NCBI GenBank assembly: GCA_947631715.1
Contig: CANRMK010000024.1
Location: 1-12,944 of the forward strand
Origin: an uncultured Acetatifactor sp.
GTDB taxonomy: Bacteria; Bacillota; Clostridia; Lachnospirales; Lachnospiraceae
DNA: 12,944 nt
Direction: 5' to 3'
Shown: positions 1-7,909 of the stretch, one piece after another
Layout: every line of letters starts with the position of its first letter
Numbering within the stretch: the stretch's first letter is position 1
Program-made: the position numbers and the translations under genes
Notes under the pieces: generated by a model
The model's database searches: none
What the model was told of the DNA's origin: nothing
The model's input: only the letters and a program-made list of their open reading frames with translations

Positions 1-2
1 AC

Positions 3-722
3 CGATATACAACGATATTCTGGGATGTGGACGGTACGCTGTTAGATTTTCTGTACTCCCAGAGATATTCCCTTACAAAGTGCTTTCGGACGGTGGGGCA
101 TGAGGTCACCCAGGAGCAGATCGAGCGGTACAGCCAGATCAACGACAGCTTCTGGAAGCGCCATGAGCGCGGCGAGGTCACCAGGGAGGAGCTCCTCACC
201 GGCAGGTTCGTCCAGCTGTTCGACGAATACGGCTTCCGGGACATAGACCTGCAGGCGTTTTTAAAAGAGTATCAGGAGAGCCTTGGCAGCGTATTTTCCT
301 ACATTGACGATTCCCTGACGATCTGCAAGGCCCTCTGCGGCTGTGTGAGCCAGTATGCAGTCACGAACGGAGTCTCCGCCACTCAGTTGAACAAGCTGAG
401 GCTTTCCGGGCTCGCGGAGACTATGGACGGCATTTTCATATCCGAGGATATCGGCGTCCCAAAGCCGGACAGGGCTTTTTTTGAGTACTGCCTGGAGCGG
501 GTGGAGGAAAAGGACCGTTCCAGGATCCTGATCGTGGGCGACTCTCTCACCAGCGACATCAAAGGGGGAGTGCAGGCGGGGATCGCCACCTGCTGGTACC
601 GGCCGGACGGCGCCGTCAACGATACGGACCTGCACCCGGATCACGAGATCAGCAATCTTCACATGATATACGATATTCTGGGGGTTTTTGACACATGGCA
701 AAGTCGGCGGGACAAAAGCTGA
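3..722 (+). CDS. YjjG-family HAD pyrimidine 5'-nucleotidase (5' end outside window)
   Basis: This is a haloacid-dehalogenase phosphatase of the YjjG/YfnB type, a cytosolic Mg-dependent 5'-nucleotidase thought to clean up noncanonical pyrimidine nucleotides. Motif I, DVDGTLLDF, lies at the very start, with Asp nucleophile and Asp acid/base. Motif II is VTNG, motif III is the Lys in GVPKPD, and motif IV is VGDSLTSDIKGG. The stretches around FWKRHERGEVT, ISEDIGVPKPD and AGIATCWYRP resemble E. coli YjjG. The frame is open to the left edge and reads RYTTIFWDVDG, so the true start lies just outside; the GTG at 27 falls inside motif I and cannot be the start. The last 28 bases overlap the WYL regulator gene, so the two are probably cotranscribed and translationally coupled. 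The family call is firm; the substrate is inferred from the family. Confidence 0.9.
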   Translation, partial: RYTTIFWDVDGTLLDFLYSQRYSLTKCFRTVGHEVTQEQIERYSQINDSFWKRHERGEVTREELLTGRFVQLFDEYGFRDIDLQAFLKEYQESLGSVFSYIDDSLTICKALCGCVSQYAVTNGVSATQLNKLRLSGLAETMDGIFISEDIGVPKPDRAFFEYCLERVEEKDRSRILIVGDSLTSDIKGGVQAGIATCWYRPDGAVNDTDLHPDHEISNLHMIYDILGVFDTWQSRRDKS

Positions 723-1738
723 AGCTCTTGTATATTATCAGGCTTCTCACGGAGAATACGGACGAGAACCACCCGGCCGCCACTGCCGATATCATCGCCT
801 ATCTGGAGCAGAACGGCATTCACTCCGAGCGAAAGAGCATATACGACGATATGGCCAGGCTCATTGAGTTCGGTTATGATATCGTTCAGGTGCACAGCAG
901 GCAGGGCGGCGGATACTATATGGCCGGCAGGGACTTTGAGCTGCCGGAGCTGAAGCTTCTGGTGGATGCGGTGCAGTCCTCCAGGTTCATCACCACGAGA
1001 AAATCCCGGAGCCTGATCAAAAAGCTGGAGCGGCTGGCGGGAAAGTACGATGCGGGCAAGCTGCAGCGCCAGGTGTATGTGGCCGGGCGCATCAAGACGG
1101 AAAACGAGAGCATATACTACAGCATAGACAATATCCACCGGGCGATCCAGGAAAACAGACAGATCGGTTTCCAGTACCTTGACTGGAACCTGAAAAAACA
1201 GTTGGTCCCCCGGGACCGGACCCAGCGCAGGGTGAGCCCCTGGGCGCTGATCTGGAAGGAGGAGAATTATTATCTGGCGGCGTTCGACAGCCAAGACCGG
1301 ATCATGAAGCATTACCGGGTGGACAAGATGGGCCAGGTGACGGTGCTGCAAAAGGAGCGGGAGGGAATGGAGCAGTTCGCGAAGACGGATCCCGCAGTGT
1401 ATTCCAACCAGACGTTCGGCATGTTCGCGGGAGAGGAGGAGACCGTCACTCTGCAGTTCCCGAACCGGCTGATCGGAGTAGTGCTGGACCGGTTCGGAAA
1501 AGAGGCGGATATTCGCCCCGTGACGGATAGGATTTTCCGGATCCGCGCAAAGGTCGCTGTCAGCGGGCAGTTCTTTGGCTGGCTGGCCGGCATCGGCCGG
1601 GAGGCGGTGGTGATAAAGCCCGCTTATGTCAGGGAGCGGTACCAGAGCTGGCTGGAGGATATCGTGGCCACCATGCAGATGCGCTCGGAACTTCCGGAGC
1701 CATCGGACAGGGGCGGCAGCGGCGAAGAAATTTCATGA
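695..1738 (+). CDS. WYL-domain transcriptional regulator (HTH-WYL)
   Basis: A DeoR/YafY-like regulator of 347 residues. Residues about 5-75 form a winged helix-turn-helix: LKLLYIIRLL, then SERKSIYDDMARL as the recognition segment, then a GGGYYMAGRDF wing. Residues about 135-220 form the WYL ligand-sensing domain, seen as VSPWALIWKEENYYLAAFDSQDRIMKHYRVDKM. A C-terminal WCX-type extension follows. WYL proteins bind nucleic acids or nucleotides and commonly control DNA damage, phage defence or nucleotide genes; the target here is unknown. The ATG lies inside the end of the nucleotidase gene behind a short G-rich stretch, which suggests translational coupling. A strong terminator follows at once, so it is the last gene of its operon. 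Confidence 0.88.
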   Translation: MAKSAGQKLKLLYIIRLLTENTDENHPAATADIIAYLEQNGIHSERKSIYDDMARLIEFGYDIVQVHSRQGGGYYMAGRDFELPELKLLVDAVQSSRFITTRKSRSLIKKLERLAGKYDAGKLQRQVYVAGRIKTENESIYYSIDNIHRAIQENRQIGFQYLDWNLKKQLVPRDRTQRRVSPWALIWKEENYYLAAFDSQDRIMKHYRVDKMGQVTVLQKEREGMEQFAKTDPAVYSNQTFGMFAGEEETVTLQFPNRLIGVVLDRFGKEADIRPVTDRIFRIRAKVAVSGQFFGWLAGIGREAVVIKPAYVRERYQSWLEDIVATMQMRSELPEPSDRGGSGEEIS

Positions 1739-1754
1739 AAGATAAAATGTCATT

Positions 1755-1792
1755 ATCACCTAAATTTCTGATAAAATTTAGGTGATTTTTTT
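1755..1792 (+). terminator. Intrinsic terminator after the WYL regulator
   Basis: A perfect 13-bp stem, ATCACCTAAATTT at 1755-1767 paired with AAATTTAGGTGAT at 1774-1786, closes a 6-nt loop and runs into seven T residues (1786-1792). It starts 16 bases after the stop codon and cleanly separates this operon from the nrd genes. Confidence 0.93.
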
Positions 1793-1804
1793 ATGGTTCA
1801 CGCG

Positions 1805-1833
1805 TTGACAATCTGGCCATCATAAACTATACT
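1805..1833 (+). promoter_or_regulatory. Vegetative (sigma-A type) promoter of nrdDG
   Basis: TTGACA at 1805-1810 is a perfect -35 box. TATACT at 1828-1833 is a near-perfect -10 box, and the spacer is exactly 17 bases. Transcription should start near 1840, giving a leader of roughly 145 bases before nrdD. Confidence 0.85.
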
Positions 1834-1845
1834 TAACTGTAAACG

Positions 1846-1892
1846 GCACAATATATTGAACGATACAGCGCAAAAAGAACTATATTTAGTAC
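1846..1892 (+). promoter_or_regulatory. Tandem NrdR boxes in front of nrdD
   Basis: Two 16-bp AT-rich imperfect palindromes are seen: GCACAATATATTGAAC at 1846-1861 and GAACTATATTTAGTAC at 1877-1892. Their starts are 31 bp apart, about three helical turns, with a 15-bp linker. This matches the known arrangement of operators for NrdR, the ATP-cone repressor that senses dATP/ATP and shuts down ribonucleotide reductase genes. Here both boxes lie just downstream of the predicted transcription start. The nrdR gene is not in the window. Confidence 0.8.
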
Positions 1893-1898
1893 AAAAGG

Positions 1899-1942
1899 CC
1901 GGCAGATACGGGAGATGCCTGTCTCCTGCGGCAGGCTGCCGG
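1899..1942 (+). promoter_or_regulatory. Hairpin in the nrdD leader
   Basis: CCGGCAG at 1899-1905 pairs with CTGCCGG at 1936-1942. Inside it, GGAGA at 1911-1915 pairs with TCTCC at 1922-1926. No T-run follows, so it is not an intrinsic terminator. It could stabilise the mRNA or be incidental; no known riboswitch is recognised. Confidence 0.35.
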
Positions 1943-1985
1943 GCGGGGAGTTCTCAAAGGGATTTCACAGAAAGGGATGGATAGA

Positions 1986-4175
1986 ATGAGCAGTAATTTT
2001 GACCAGGCAGTAACGGAAGATGTTGATTACGGGCAGGAATTTCAGCCCGCAAAAACGGTTTTTGTGATCAAAAAGGACGGAAGCAAGGAAGCTTTCAACG
2101 TGCAGAAAGTGATCAATGCCGTGGGGAAAAGCGCATACCGTGCGCTGACGAAATTCACACCGGAGGAGGAAAGGCATATCTGCCAGTACGTGATCGACAA
2201 GGTGGACGAGCTGGGCAGCGACAATATTCCAATCCCTGTGATGCACAACATTGTGGAGAGCGCCTTAGAGCAAGTAAAGCCGGTGGTGGCCAAGAGCTAC
2301 CGGGATTACCGCAATTACAAGCAGGATTTCGTCAGAATGCTGGACGATGTGTATAAGAAGAGCCAGTCCATTATGTATATCGGGGACAAGGAGAACGCCA
2401 ACACGGACTCTGCGCTGGTCTCCACCAAGAGGAGCCTGATCTTTAACCAGCTGAATAAGGAGCTGTACCAGAAGTTCTTCATGACCACGGAGGAGATCCA
2501 GGCCTGCAGGGACGGTTACATCTATGTCCACGATATGTCGGCCAGAAGAGATACCATGAACTGCTGCCTGTTCGATGTGCAGAGCGTCCTCACCGGCGGC
2601 TTTGAGATGGGGAATATCTGGTACAACGAGCCCAAGACCCTGGACGTGGCTTTCGACGTGATCGGGGACATCGTGCTCAGCGCGGCGAGCCAGCAGTACG
2701 GCGGCTTTACCGTGCCCAGCGTGGACCTGATCCTGGAGCCCTATGCGGAAAAATCCTATAAGCGGAATATAGACAAGTACCTGAGGCTTGGGATCGATCA
2801 GGATACCGCCGAGGCCGAGGCCTACTCTGATGTAGTAAAGGAGTTTGAACAGGGCTTCCAGGGCTGGGAGTACAAATTCAACACCGTGGCCAGCAGCCGG
2901 GGCGATTATCCGTTCATCACCGTGACCGCTGGAACGGGCACGGGACGGTTCGCAAGGCTGGCCACCATCACTATGCTGAATGTGCGCAGAAAGGGACAGG
3001 GCAAGAAAGAGTGCAAGAAGCCCGTCCTGTTCCCCAAGATCGTATTTCTGTACGATGAAAATCTCCACGGCCCCGGGAAGCCCCTGGAGGACGTGTTCGA
3101 GGCGGGCGTGCAGTGCTCCGCCAAGACCATGTATCCGGACTGGCTGAGCCTGACGGGCAAGGGCTATGTGGCGAGCATCTATAAGCAGTACGGCAAGATC
3201 ATATCCCCCATGGGCTGCAGGGCTTTCCTCTCTCCCTGGTATGAGAGGGGCGGCATGCACCCTGCGGATGATCAGGACGAGCCTGTTTTTGTGGGACGCT
3301 TCAATATCGGAGCCGTTTCCCTGCATCTGCCCATGATTCTTGCCAAGGCGAGAAAAGAGAGCCGGGATTTCTATGAGGTGCTGGATTATTACCTGAATCT
3401 GATCCGTCAGCTGCATATCCGCACTTACGCATACCTTGGGGAGATGAGAGCCTCCACCAATCCCCTGGCCTACTGCGAGGGCGGATTCCTGGGCGGTCAT
3501 TTAAAGCTTTCCGACAAGATCAAGCCTCTGCTGAAATCCGCCACTGCAAGCTTCGGCATCACGGCCTTAAATGAGCTTCAGGAGCTGTACAACGGGAAAT
3601 CCCTTGTGGAGGACGGGCAGTTCGCTCTGGAGACTCTGGAATATATCAATAACCGCATCAACGAATTTAAGGAAGAGGACGGCCATCTGTACGCGATCTA
3701 TGGCACCCCCGCGGAGAGCCTCTGCGGTCTGCAGGTAAAGCAGTTCCGCAACAAATACGGCATTGTGGAGGGCGTTTCCGACAGGGAGTATGTGAGCAAC
3801 AGCTTCCACTGCCATGTGACTGAGGATATCACGCCGATCCAGAAGCAGGATCTGGAGAACCGGTTCTGGGATCTGAGCAACGGCGGCAAGATCCAGTATG
3901 TGAAATATCCCATCGATTATAACATTGAGGCCATTAAGACACTGATCCGCCGGGCGATGGATATGGGCTTCTATGAGGGTGTGAACCTGTCGTTAGCCTA
4001 CTGCGACGACTGCGGCCATCAGGAGCTGGAGATGGACGTCTGCCCCAAGTGCGGCAGCCGGAACCTGACAAAGATCGACCGCATGAACGGTTATCTGTCC
4101 TATTCCCGGGTGCACGGCGCCACAAGGCTGAACGACGCCAAGATGGCGGAAATCGCAGAGAGACGGAGTATGTAA
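1986..4175 (+). CDS. nrdD: Anaerobic ribonucleoside-triphosphate reductase, class III large subunit
   Basis: This glycyl-radical enzyme reduces ribonucleoside triphosphates to deoxynucleotides without oxygen, normally using formate as reductant. The N-terminus (about residues 15-105) is an ATP-cone, beginning KTVFVIKKDGSKEAFNVQKV, which senses dATP/ATP. The barrel carries conserved cysteine segments MNCCLFD, VQCSAKTMYPDW and SPMGCRAFLSPW. The C-terminus has the zinc site CDDC (Cys673, Cys676) and CPKC (Cys686, Cys689), followed by the radical-carrying Gly702 in RMNGYLS. I chose the ATG at 1986, because AAAGGG at 1971-1976 then sits 9 bases upstream; an in-frame ATG at 1977 would abut that site. 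The length of 729 residues fits the family. nrdG follows after 4 bases. NrdR boxes upstream indicate dNTP-dependent repression. Confidence 0.97.
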   Translation: MSSNFDQAVTEDVDYGQEFQPAKTVFVIKKDGSKEAFNVQKVINAVGKSAYRALTKFTPEEERHICQYVIDKVDELGSDNIPIPVMHNIVESALEQVKPVVAKSYRDYRNYKQDFVRMLDDVYKKSQSIMYIGDKENANTDSALVSTKRSLIFNQLNKELYQKFFMTTEEIQACRDGYIYVHDMSARRDTMNCCLFDVQSVLTGGFEMGNIWYNEPKTLDVAFDVIGDIVLSAASQQYGGFTVPSVDLILEPYAEKSYKRNIDKYLRLGIDQDTAEAEAYSDVVKEFEQGFQGWEYKFNTVASSRGDYPFITVTAGTGTGRFARLATITMLNVRRKGQGKKECKKPVLFPKIVFLYDENLHGPGKPLEDVFEAGVQCSAKTMYPDWLSLTGKGYVASIYKQYGKIISPMGCRAFLSPWYERGGMHPADDQDEPVFVGRFNIGAVSLHLPMILAKARKESRDFYEVLDYYLNLIRQLHIRTYAYLGEMRASTNPLAYCEGGFLGGHLKLSDKIKPLLKSATASFGITALNELQELYNGKSLVEDGQFALETLEYINNRINEFKEEDGHLYAIYGTPAESLCGLQVKQFRNKYGIVEGVSDREYVSNSFHCHVTEDITPIQKQDLENRFWDLSNGGKIQYVKYPIDYNIEAIKTLIRRAMDMGFYEGVNLSLAYCDDCGHQELEMDVCPKCGSRNLTKIDRMNGYLSYSRVHGATRLNDAKMAEIAERRSM

Positions 4176-4179
4176 TGCC

Positions 4180-4740
4180 ATGAGATACCACAATATTACC
4201 AAGGACGATATGCTGAACGGGGACGGCCTGCGGGTCGTCCTCTGGGTGGCTGGCTGCAATCACTGCTGCAAGAACTGCCAGAATCCCATTACCTGGGATC
4301 CGGACGGGGGACTGCCCTTTGACGAGGCCGCCAGGGAGGAGCTGTTCGAGCAGCTGGACAAGGATTATATCTCAGGCATTACCTTTTCGGGAGGAGACCC
4401 GCTCCATCCTGCCAACAGACTGGATGTTCGCCGGCTGATGGCGGAGATCAGGGAAAGGTATCCCCATAAGACGATCTGGCTGTATACAGGTGACAGCTGG
4501 GAGAATATTCTCTATTATCCACTGATGAAGTATGTGGATGTGGTGGTGGACGGAGAATACAGGGAGGAGCTGCACGATCAGAAGCTGCTCTGGAAAGGAA
4601 GCTCCAATCAGCGGGTCATAGATGTGCAGCGGACCCTGGAGAAGACGGATCCCCTGAGTCCCGTGCTTCACTGCGGGGATTATGAACAGGCCTATATCGA
4701 TGTAAAGAAGCCTGAAAATGTGAGAGGCTGCTGTGACTGA
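4180..4740 (+). CDS. nrdG: Anaerobic ribonucleotide reductase activating enzyme (radical SAM)
   Basis: This 186-residue radical-SAM activase produces the glycyl radical on NrdD by reductive cleavage of S-adenosylmethionine. The 4Fe-4S motif is Cys26-x3-Cys30-x2-Cys33 in the segment AGCNHCCKNC. It is followed by TFSGGDPL, the usual SAM-binding GGD motif. The N-terminal MRYHNITKDDMLNGDGLR is typical of NrdG. The gene begins 4 bases after the nrdD stop, with GGAG at 4165-4168 inside the end of nrdD as ribosome binding site, so the two are coupled. The last bases, including the stop codon, lie within a perfect palindrome. Confidence 0.96.
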   Translation: MRYHNITKDDMLNGDGLRVVLWVAGCNHCCKNCQNPITWDPDGGLPFDEAAREELFEQLDKDYISGITFSGGDPLHPANRLDVRRLMAEIRERYPHKTIWLYTGDSWENILYYPLMKYVDVVVDGEYREELHDQKLLWKGSSNQRVIDVQRTLEKTDPLSPVLHCGDYEQAYIDVKKPENVRGCCD

Positions 4741-4756
4741 CCGGGTCAGTCACAGC
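4730..4756 (+). repeat. Palindrome covering the nrdG stop codon
   Basis: GCTGTGACTGAC at 4730-4741 and GTCAGTCACAGC at 4745-4756 form a perfect 12-bp stem around the 3-nt loop CGG. The stop TGA (4738-4740) lies in the left arm. No T-run follows, so it is not a standard terminator; it may protect the nrdDG 3' end or set dut readthrough. Confidence 0.7.
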
Positions 4757-4821
4757 TTGAGAACTGCCGGATCTTTTCCCTGAAGGTCATGAAGGGCTTC
4801 GGCAGAGAGGTGAGGCGGAGA

Positions 4822-5334
4822 ATGAAGAGGATTGCTCAGTTTTTTAAGGTAAGCCGGGAACTGTTCCTGGCTGCCGTGAAAGAAGAATTCCCACAGTATA
4901 CCAAAGAGGATATCCTAAATATGTACGAGGCTTTGGAGCTTCCGAAGCGGGCCACGAGGGGCAGCGCCGGTTATGATTTTCATGCGCCCTTTGCCTTTGC
5001 GCTGGCGCCCGGCGAGACCATCAGGATTCCCACCGGCGTCCGGGTCAGGATGGACGAGGACTGGGTGCTGAAGCTGTATCCCAGAAGCGGCCTGGGCTTT
5101 AAATACCGGCTGCAGATGAACAATACCGTTGGGATCATCGACAGCGACTATTATCATTCGGACAACGAGGGGCATATCTTTGTGAGGCTCACGAACGATT
5201 CCAATGAGGGAAAGACCCTTAAGGTGGATCAGGGCGCCGGAATCGTGCAGGGAATCTTTTTAGAGTACGGCATCACGGTGGACGATGAGGCGGACGGCGT
5301 GCGGAACGGCGGTTTCGGCAGCACGGGGGCATAA
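4822..5334 (+). CDS. dut: dUTP diphosphatase (dUTPase)
   Basis: This trimeric-type dUTPase hydrolyses dUTP to dUMP and pyrophosphate, keeping uracil out of DNA and supplying dUMP for thymidylate. The family motifs are in order: AGYDFHAP (motif 1), PRSGLGFK (2), GIIDSDYYHSDNEGHI (3), GAGIVQGIF (4, diverged from the usual R-AQL form) and GGFGSTG (5, the nucleotide-capping loop). An N-terminal extension of roughly 45 residues precedes motif 1. I chose the ATG at 4822, because AGGTGAGG lies about 6 bases upstream; an in-frame ATG at 4789 has a poorer site. Its position after nrdDG makes metabolic sense, since it acts on the same dNTP pool, although the palindrome between them leaves cotranscription uncertain. 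Confidence 0.93.
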   Translation: MKRIAQFFKVSRELFLAAVKEEFPQYTKEDILNMYEALELPKRATRGSAGYDFHAPFAFALAPGETIRIPTGVRVRMDEDWVLKLYPRSGLGFKYRLQMNNTVGIIDSDYYHSDNEGHIFVRLTNDSNEGKTLKVDQGAGIVQGIFLEYGITVDDEADGVRNGGFGSTGA

Positions 5335-5338
5335 ATTT

Positions 5339-5392
5339 CTCCCTTTCGGTAAATGCTAGGAAAAAGCGTTTATGGAAAGGGAGTTTTATTTT
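5339..5392 (+). terminator. Terminator after dut, overlapping the next gene's ribosome binding site
   Basis: CTCCCTTTC at 5339-5347 pairs with GAAAGGGAG at 5375-5383. An inner stem of TAAATGC (5350-5356) with GCGTTTA (5366-5372) follows a 2x2 internal loop. The tract TTTTATTTT runs from 5384 to 5392. The right arm contains AAGGGAG, the apparent Shine-Dalgarno of the next gene, and the T-tract overlaps its TTG start. Confidence 0.8.
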
Positions 5393-6839
5393 GAATACTT
5401 TTGGAAATGAGAGACAGAGATGTTTGACCGGGAATCTGGCGCAGGATATGGAATGGATGGACCGGGAGCTGGACGCAGACGCGAATTTTGACGTGATCAG
5501 CCGCATGATAAGCTTTGCCGGAAAGAACGCCTGCATGTATCTGATAGATGGCTTCTGCAAGGATGATCTGGTGCAGAAGCTGTTACAGTATTTTATGGAT
5601 ATGACGCCGGATAAGCTGCCGGGGGACATGCACGGGCTTTCCAGGCAGTTCACCCCCTATGTGGAGGTGGACATTGAGGACCGGTGCAGCCAGGTGGTCC
5701 TGTCACTTCTGTCGGGAATGTTCGTCCTTTTGGTGGACGGGTACAAAGAGGCGCTGATCATCGATTCCAGGACGTATCCCGCCAGAGGAGTGGAGGAGCC
5801 GGAGAAAGACAAGGTGCTCAGGGGCTCAAAGGACGGCTTTGTGGAGACGATCGTGTCCAACACGGCTCTGATCCGCCGCAGGATCCGCAGCACCCAGCTG
5901 TGCATGGAGATGATGAACGCAGGAAAAAGCTCCCGGACGGACATTGTGGTCTGCTATATGAAAGACCGGGTGGACAGGAAGCTCTTAGATGAGGTGGAGC
6001 GCAGAATCCAGAATATCACTGTGGATGCGCTGTCCATGAATCAGGAGTCCCTGGCGGAGTGCCTCTATCAGAGAAAGTGGTATAATCCTTTTCCGAAATT
6101 CAAATATACGGAGAGGCCGGATGCGGCTGCGGCGCAGGTCCTGGAGGGAAATATCGTGATCCTGGTGGACAATTCTCCCTCCGCCATGATCCTGCCCGCC
6201 ACGATCTTTGATGTGATGGAAGAGGCGGACGATTATTATTTCCCGCCCATTACGGGAACCTACCTGAGAATGACAAGGTTCTTTATCTCCCTGCTCACCT
6301 ATCTTGTCACGCCCACCTTTTTGCTGCTGATCAACAATCCCCAGTGGATCCCGGAGAGCTTTTCTTTTATCATGCTGAAGGAGGAGCCGCATATTCCCCT
6401 GCTGTGGCAGTTCCTGATCCTTGAGCTTGCCATAGACGGGCTGAAGCTGGCGGCGGTGAATACTCCCAACATGCTCAGCACCCCCTTGAGCGTGCTGGCC
6501 GCTCTGGTATTGGGGGAATTTTCGGTGAACAGCGGCTGGTTCTCGGCGGAGGTCATGCTGTACATGGCGTTCGTGGCCATTGCAAACTACACCCAGTCCA
6601 ACTATGAACTGGGCTATGCGCTGAAATTCCTGCGGGTGCTGAATCTGATCCTGACTCAGCTCTTCGGGCTTTGGGGCTATATCGGTGCGCTTGTGATTGC
6701 GGCGCTTTCCGTGGGCTGCAACAGGACCGTCTCGAACGGAAGCTATCTCTACCCCCTGATTCCCTTTTGCTGGAAAGATTTAAAGAACCGGCTGATCCGC
6801 AGGCGTCTGCCCGGCGCACTGAAAAAGCAGAAAGAGTGA
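5391..6839 (+). CDS. GerA-family spore germination protein, SpoVAF-like
   Basis: This 482-residue membrane protein belongs to the GerA/SpoVAF family, which sits in the spore inner membrane and takes part in germinant response and ion release. A soluble N-terminal part of about 290 residues includes DNSPSAMILPATIFDVMEEADDYY. The hydrophobic C-terminal half has several membrane segments, beginning near FFISLLTYLVTPTFLLLI. NYTQSNYELGYALKF and YLYPLIPFCWKDL are the segments that look most like SpoVAF. The start is TTG at 5391, with AAGGGAG at 5377-5383 and 7-base spacing; the next in-frame ATG (5448) would drop 19 residues. No spoVA genes or other ger subunits are adjacent. SpoVAF rather than a GerA A-subunit is an inference from these motifs. 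Confidence 0.88.
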   Translation: MNTFGNERQRCLTGNLAQDMEWMDRELDADANFDVISRMISFAGKNACMYLIDGFCKDDLVQKLLQYFMDMTPDKLPGDMHGLSRQFTPYVEVDIEDRCSQVVLSLLSGMFVLLVDGYKEALIIDSRTYPARGVEEPEKDKVLRGSKDGFVETIVSNTALIRRRIRSTQLCMEMMNAGKSSRTDIVVCYMKDRVDRKLLDEVERRIQNITVDALSMNQESLAECLYQRKWYNPFPKFKYTERPDAAAAQVLEGNIVILVDNSPSAMILPATIFDVMEEADDYYFPPITGTYLRMTRFFISLLTYLVTPTFLLLINNPQWIPESFSFIMLKEEPHIPLLWQFLILELAIDGLKLAAVNTPNMLSTPLSVLAALVLGEFSVNSGWFSAEVMLYMAFVAIANYTQSNYELGYALKFLRVLNLILTQLFGLWGYIGALVIAALSVGCNRTVSNGSYLYPLIPFCWKDLKNRLIRRRLPGALKKQKE

Positions 6840-6879
6840 GGATCGTTACGTTACATTTTGTATCACTTTGAACGGAAAA

Positions 6880-6908
6880 TTGAAATAAACGGCAAAAGAT
6901 GTTAAAAT
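6880..6908 (+). promoter_or_regulatory. Probable promoter of the DegV gene
   Basis: TTGAAA at 6880-6885 and TAAAAT at 6903-6908 are separated by 17 bases in an AT-rich gap. There is no clear terminator after the germination gene, so some readthrough is also possible. Confidence 0.6.
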
Positions 6909-6934
6909 GTTAAAAAATAAGGAGGGCTGACCCT

Positions 6935-7807
6935 ATGTTCAAGATCACAACTGACAGTACAGCTGACCTGCCTTTGGAATATCTGCAGGAACACAATATC
7001 GGCTGTCTGCCGATCAGCTATATCCTCGACGGCGTCACTTACGGAAAAGATAAGGAGCTGGACTGGAAAGATTTTTATTATATGATGCGCCATGAGGGCA
7101 AGATGCCCACTACCTCCCAGATCAATCCAGCGGAGGCAAAAGAGTACCTGGAGGAATATATCCGGACGGATAAGGAGATCCTGCATCTTGCATTTTCCTC
7201 CGGCCTGAGCGGCACCTATAACAATATGCGCATAGCGGCGGAAGAGATCATGGAAGAGCATCCGGACTGCAGGATCGTGGTGATTGACAGCCTGGGCGCC
7301 TCCATGGGAGAGGGGCTCTTCGTACATAAGGCGGTGAAGATGAGGGACGCCGGGAAAAGTCTGGACGAGACGGCCCAGTGGCTGAGCGGTCATGTGCAGA
7401 ATTTCACTCACGTGTTCACGGTAGACGATCTCTTTCATCTCTACAGAGGCGGCAGGGTCAGCAGAACGGCCGCGGTGATCGGGACGTTAGCCTCCATCAA
7501 GCCAAAGCTCCATGTAGATCAGGAGGGACATCTGATCGTCATCGGCAAGGTGCGGGGACGGAAGAAATCCCTGAACGCACTGGTGGATTATATGGAGGAA
7601 AAGATGGGCAGCTATTTCCAGGAAAACCGGGAGGACTGCGTGTTCATCAGCCACGGGGACGCGCTGGAGGATGCGGAGTATGTGCGCGATCAGATCAGGG
7701 AGCGCTTTGGCATTCAAAATTTCCTGATCAGCCACATCGGCCCCACCATCGGCGCACATTCGGGCCCGGGGACCATCGCCCTGTTCTTTATGGGCGAATC
7801 CAGATAA
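6935..7807 (+). CDS. DegV-family fatty-acid-binding protein
   Basis: A 290-residue DegV protein. The family binds a single fatty acid, and FakB members present it to the kinase FakA for phosphorylation and phospholipid synthesis. Family landmarks are TTDSTADLP at the N-terminus, PTTSQINPAE near residue 60, FSSGLSGTYNN near 90, LYRGGRVSRT near 170, GKVRGRKKSL near 205, and IGPTIGAHSGPGT near the C-terminus, which lines the lipid head-group pocket. AGGAGGG at 6919-6925 is a strong ribosome binding site. No fakA is visible nearby, so whether it works in fatty-acid uptake or another lipid role is open. Confidence 0.93.
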   Translation: MFKITTDSTADLPLEYLQEHNIGCLPISYILDGVTYGKDKELDWKDFYYMMRHEGKMPTTSQINPAEAKEYLEEYIRTDKEILHLAFSSGLSGTYNNMRIAAEEIMEEHPDCRIVVIDSLGASMGEGLFVHKAVKMRDAGKSLDETAQWLSGHVQNFTHVFTVDDLFHLYRGGRVSRTAAVIGTLASIKPKLHVDQEGHLIVIGKVRGRKKSLNALVDYMEEKMGSYFQENREDCVFISHGDALEDAEYVRDQIRERFGIQNFLISHIGPTIGAHSGPGTIALFFMGESR

Positions 7808-7841
7808 AAATAGATTTACCTGCATTGATGGAAAGTAAAGG

Positions 7842-7895
7842 GGAAGTGCCCCAGGACGGCCGGAATTTACGGCTGCGGGCGGCGCTTCCTTTTTT
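7842..7895 (+). terminator. Intrinsic terminator after degV
   Basis: GGAAGTGCC at 7842-7850 pairs with GGCGCTTCC at 7881-7889, with one G-U pair. An inner GCCG/CGGC hairpin (7859-7862 with 7870-7873) sits inside, and six T residues follow at 7890-7895. Confidence 0.8.
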
Positions 7896-7909
7896 GTCTG
7901 CAAAGAAAA

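Noticed and set aside
659..1351. A 230-codon open frame on the minus strand opposite the WYL regulator.
   Set aside because: Shadow of a well-supported gene; no ribosome binding site and no recognisable domain.
2265..3500. A 411-codon open frame on the minus strand.
   Set aside because: It is fully antisense to nrdD, whose identity is certain, and its product has low-complexity His/Leu/Gly-rich sequence typical of shadow frames.
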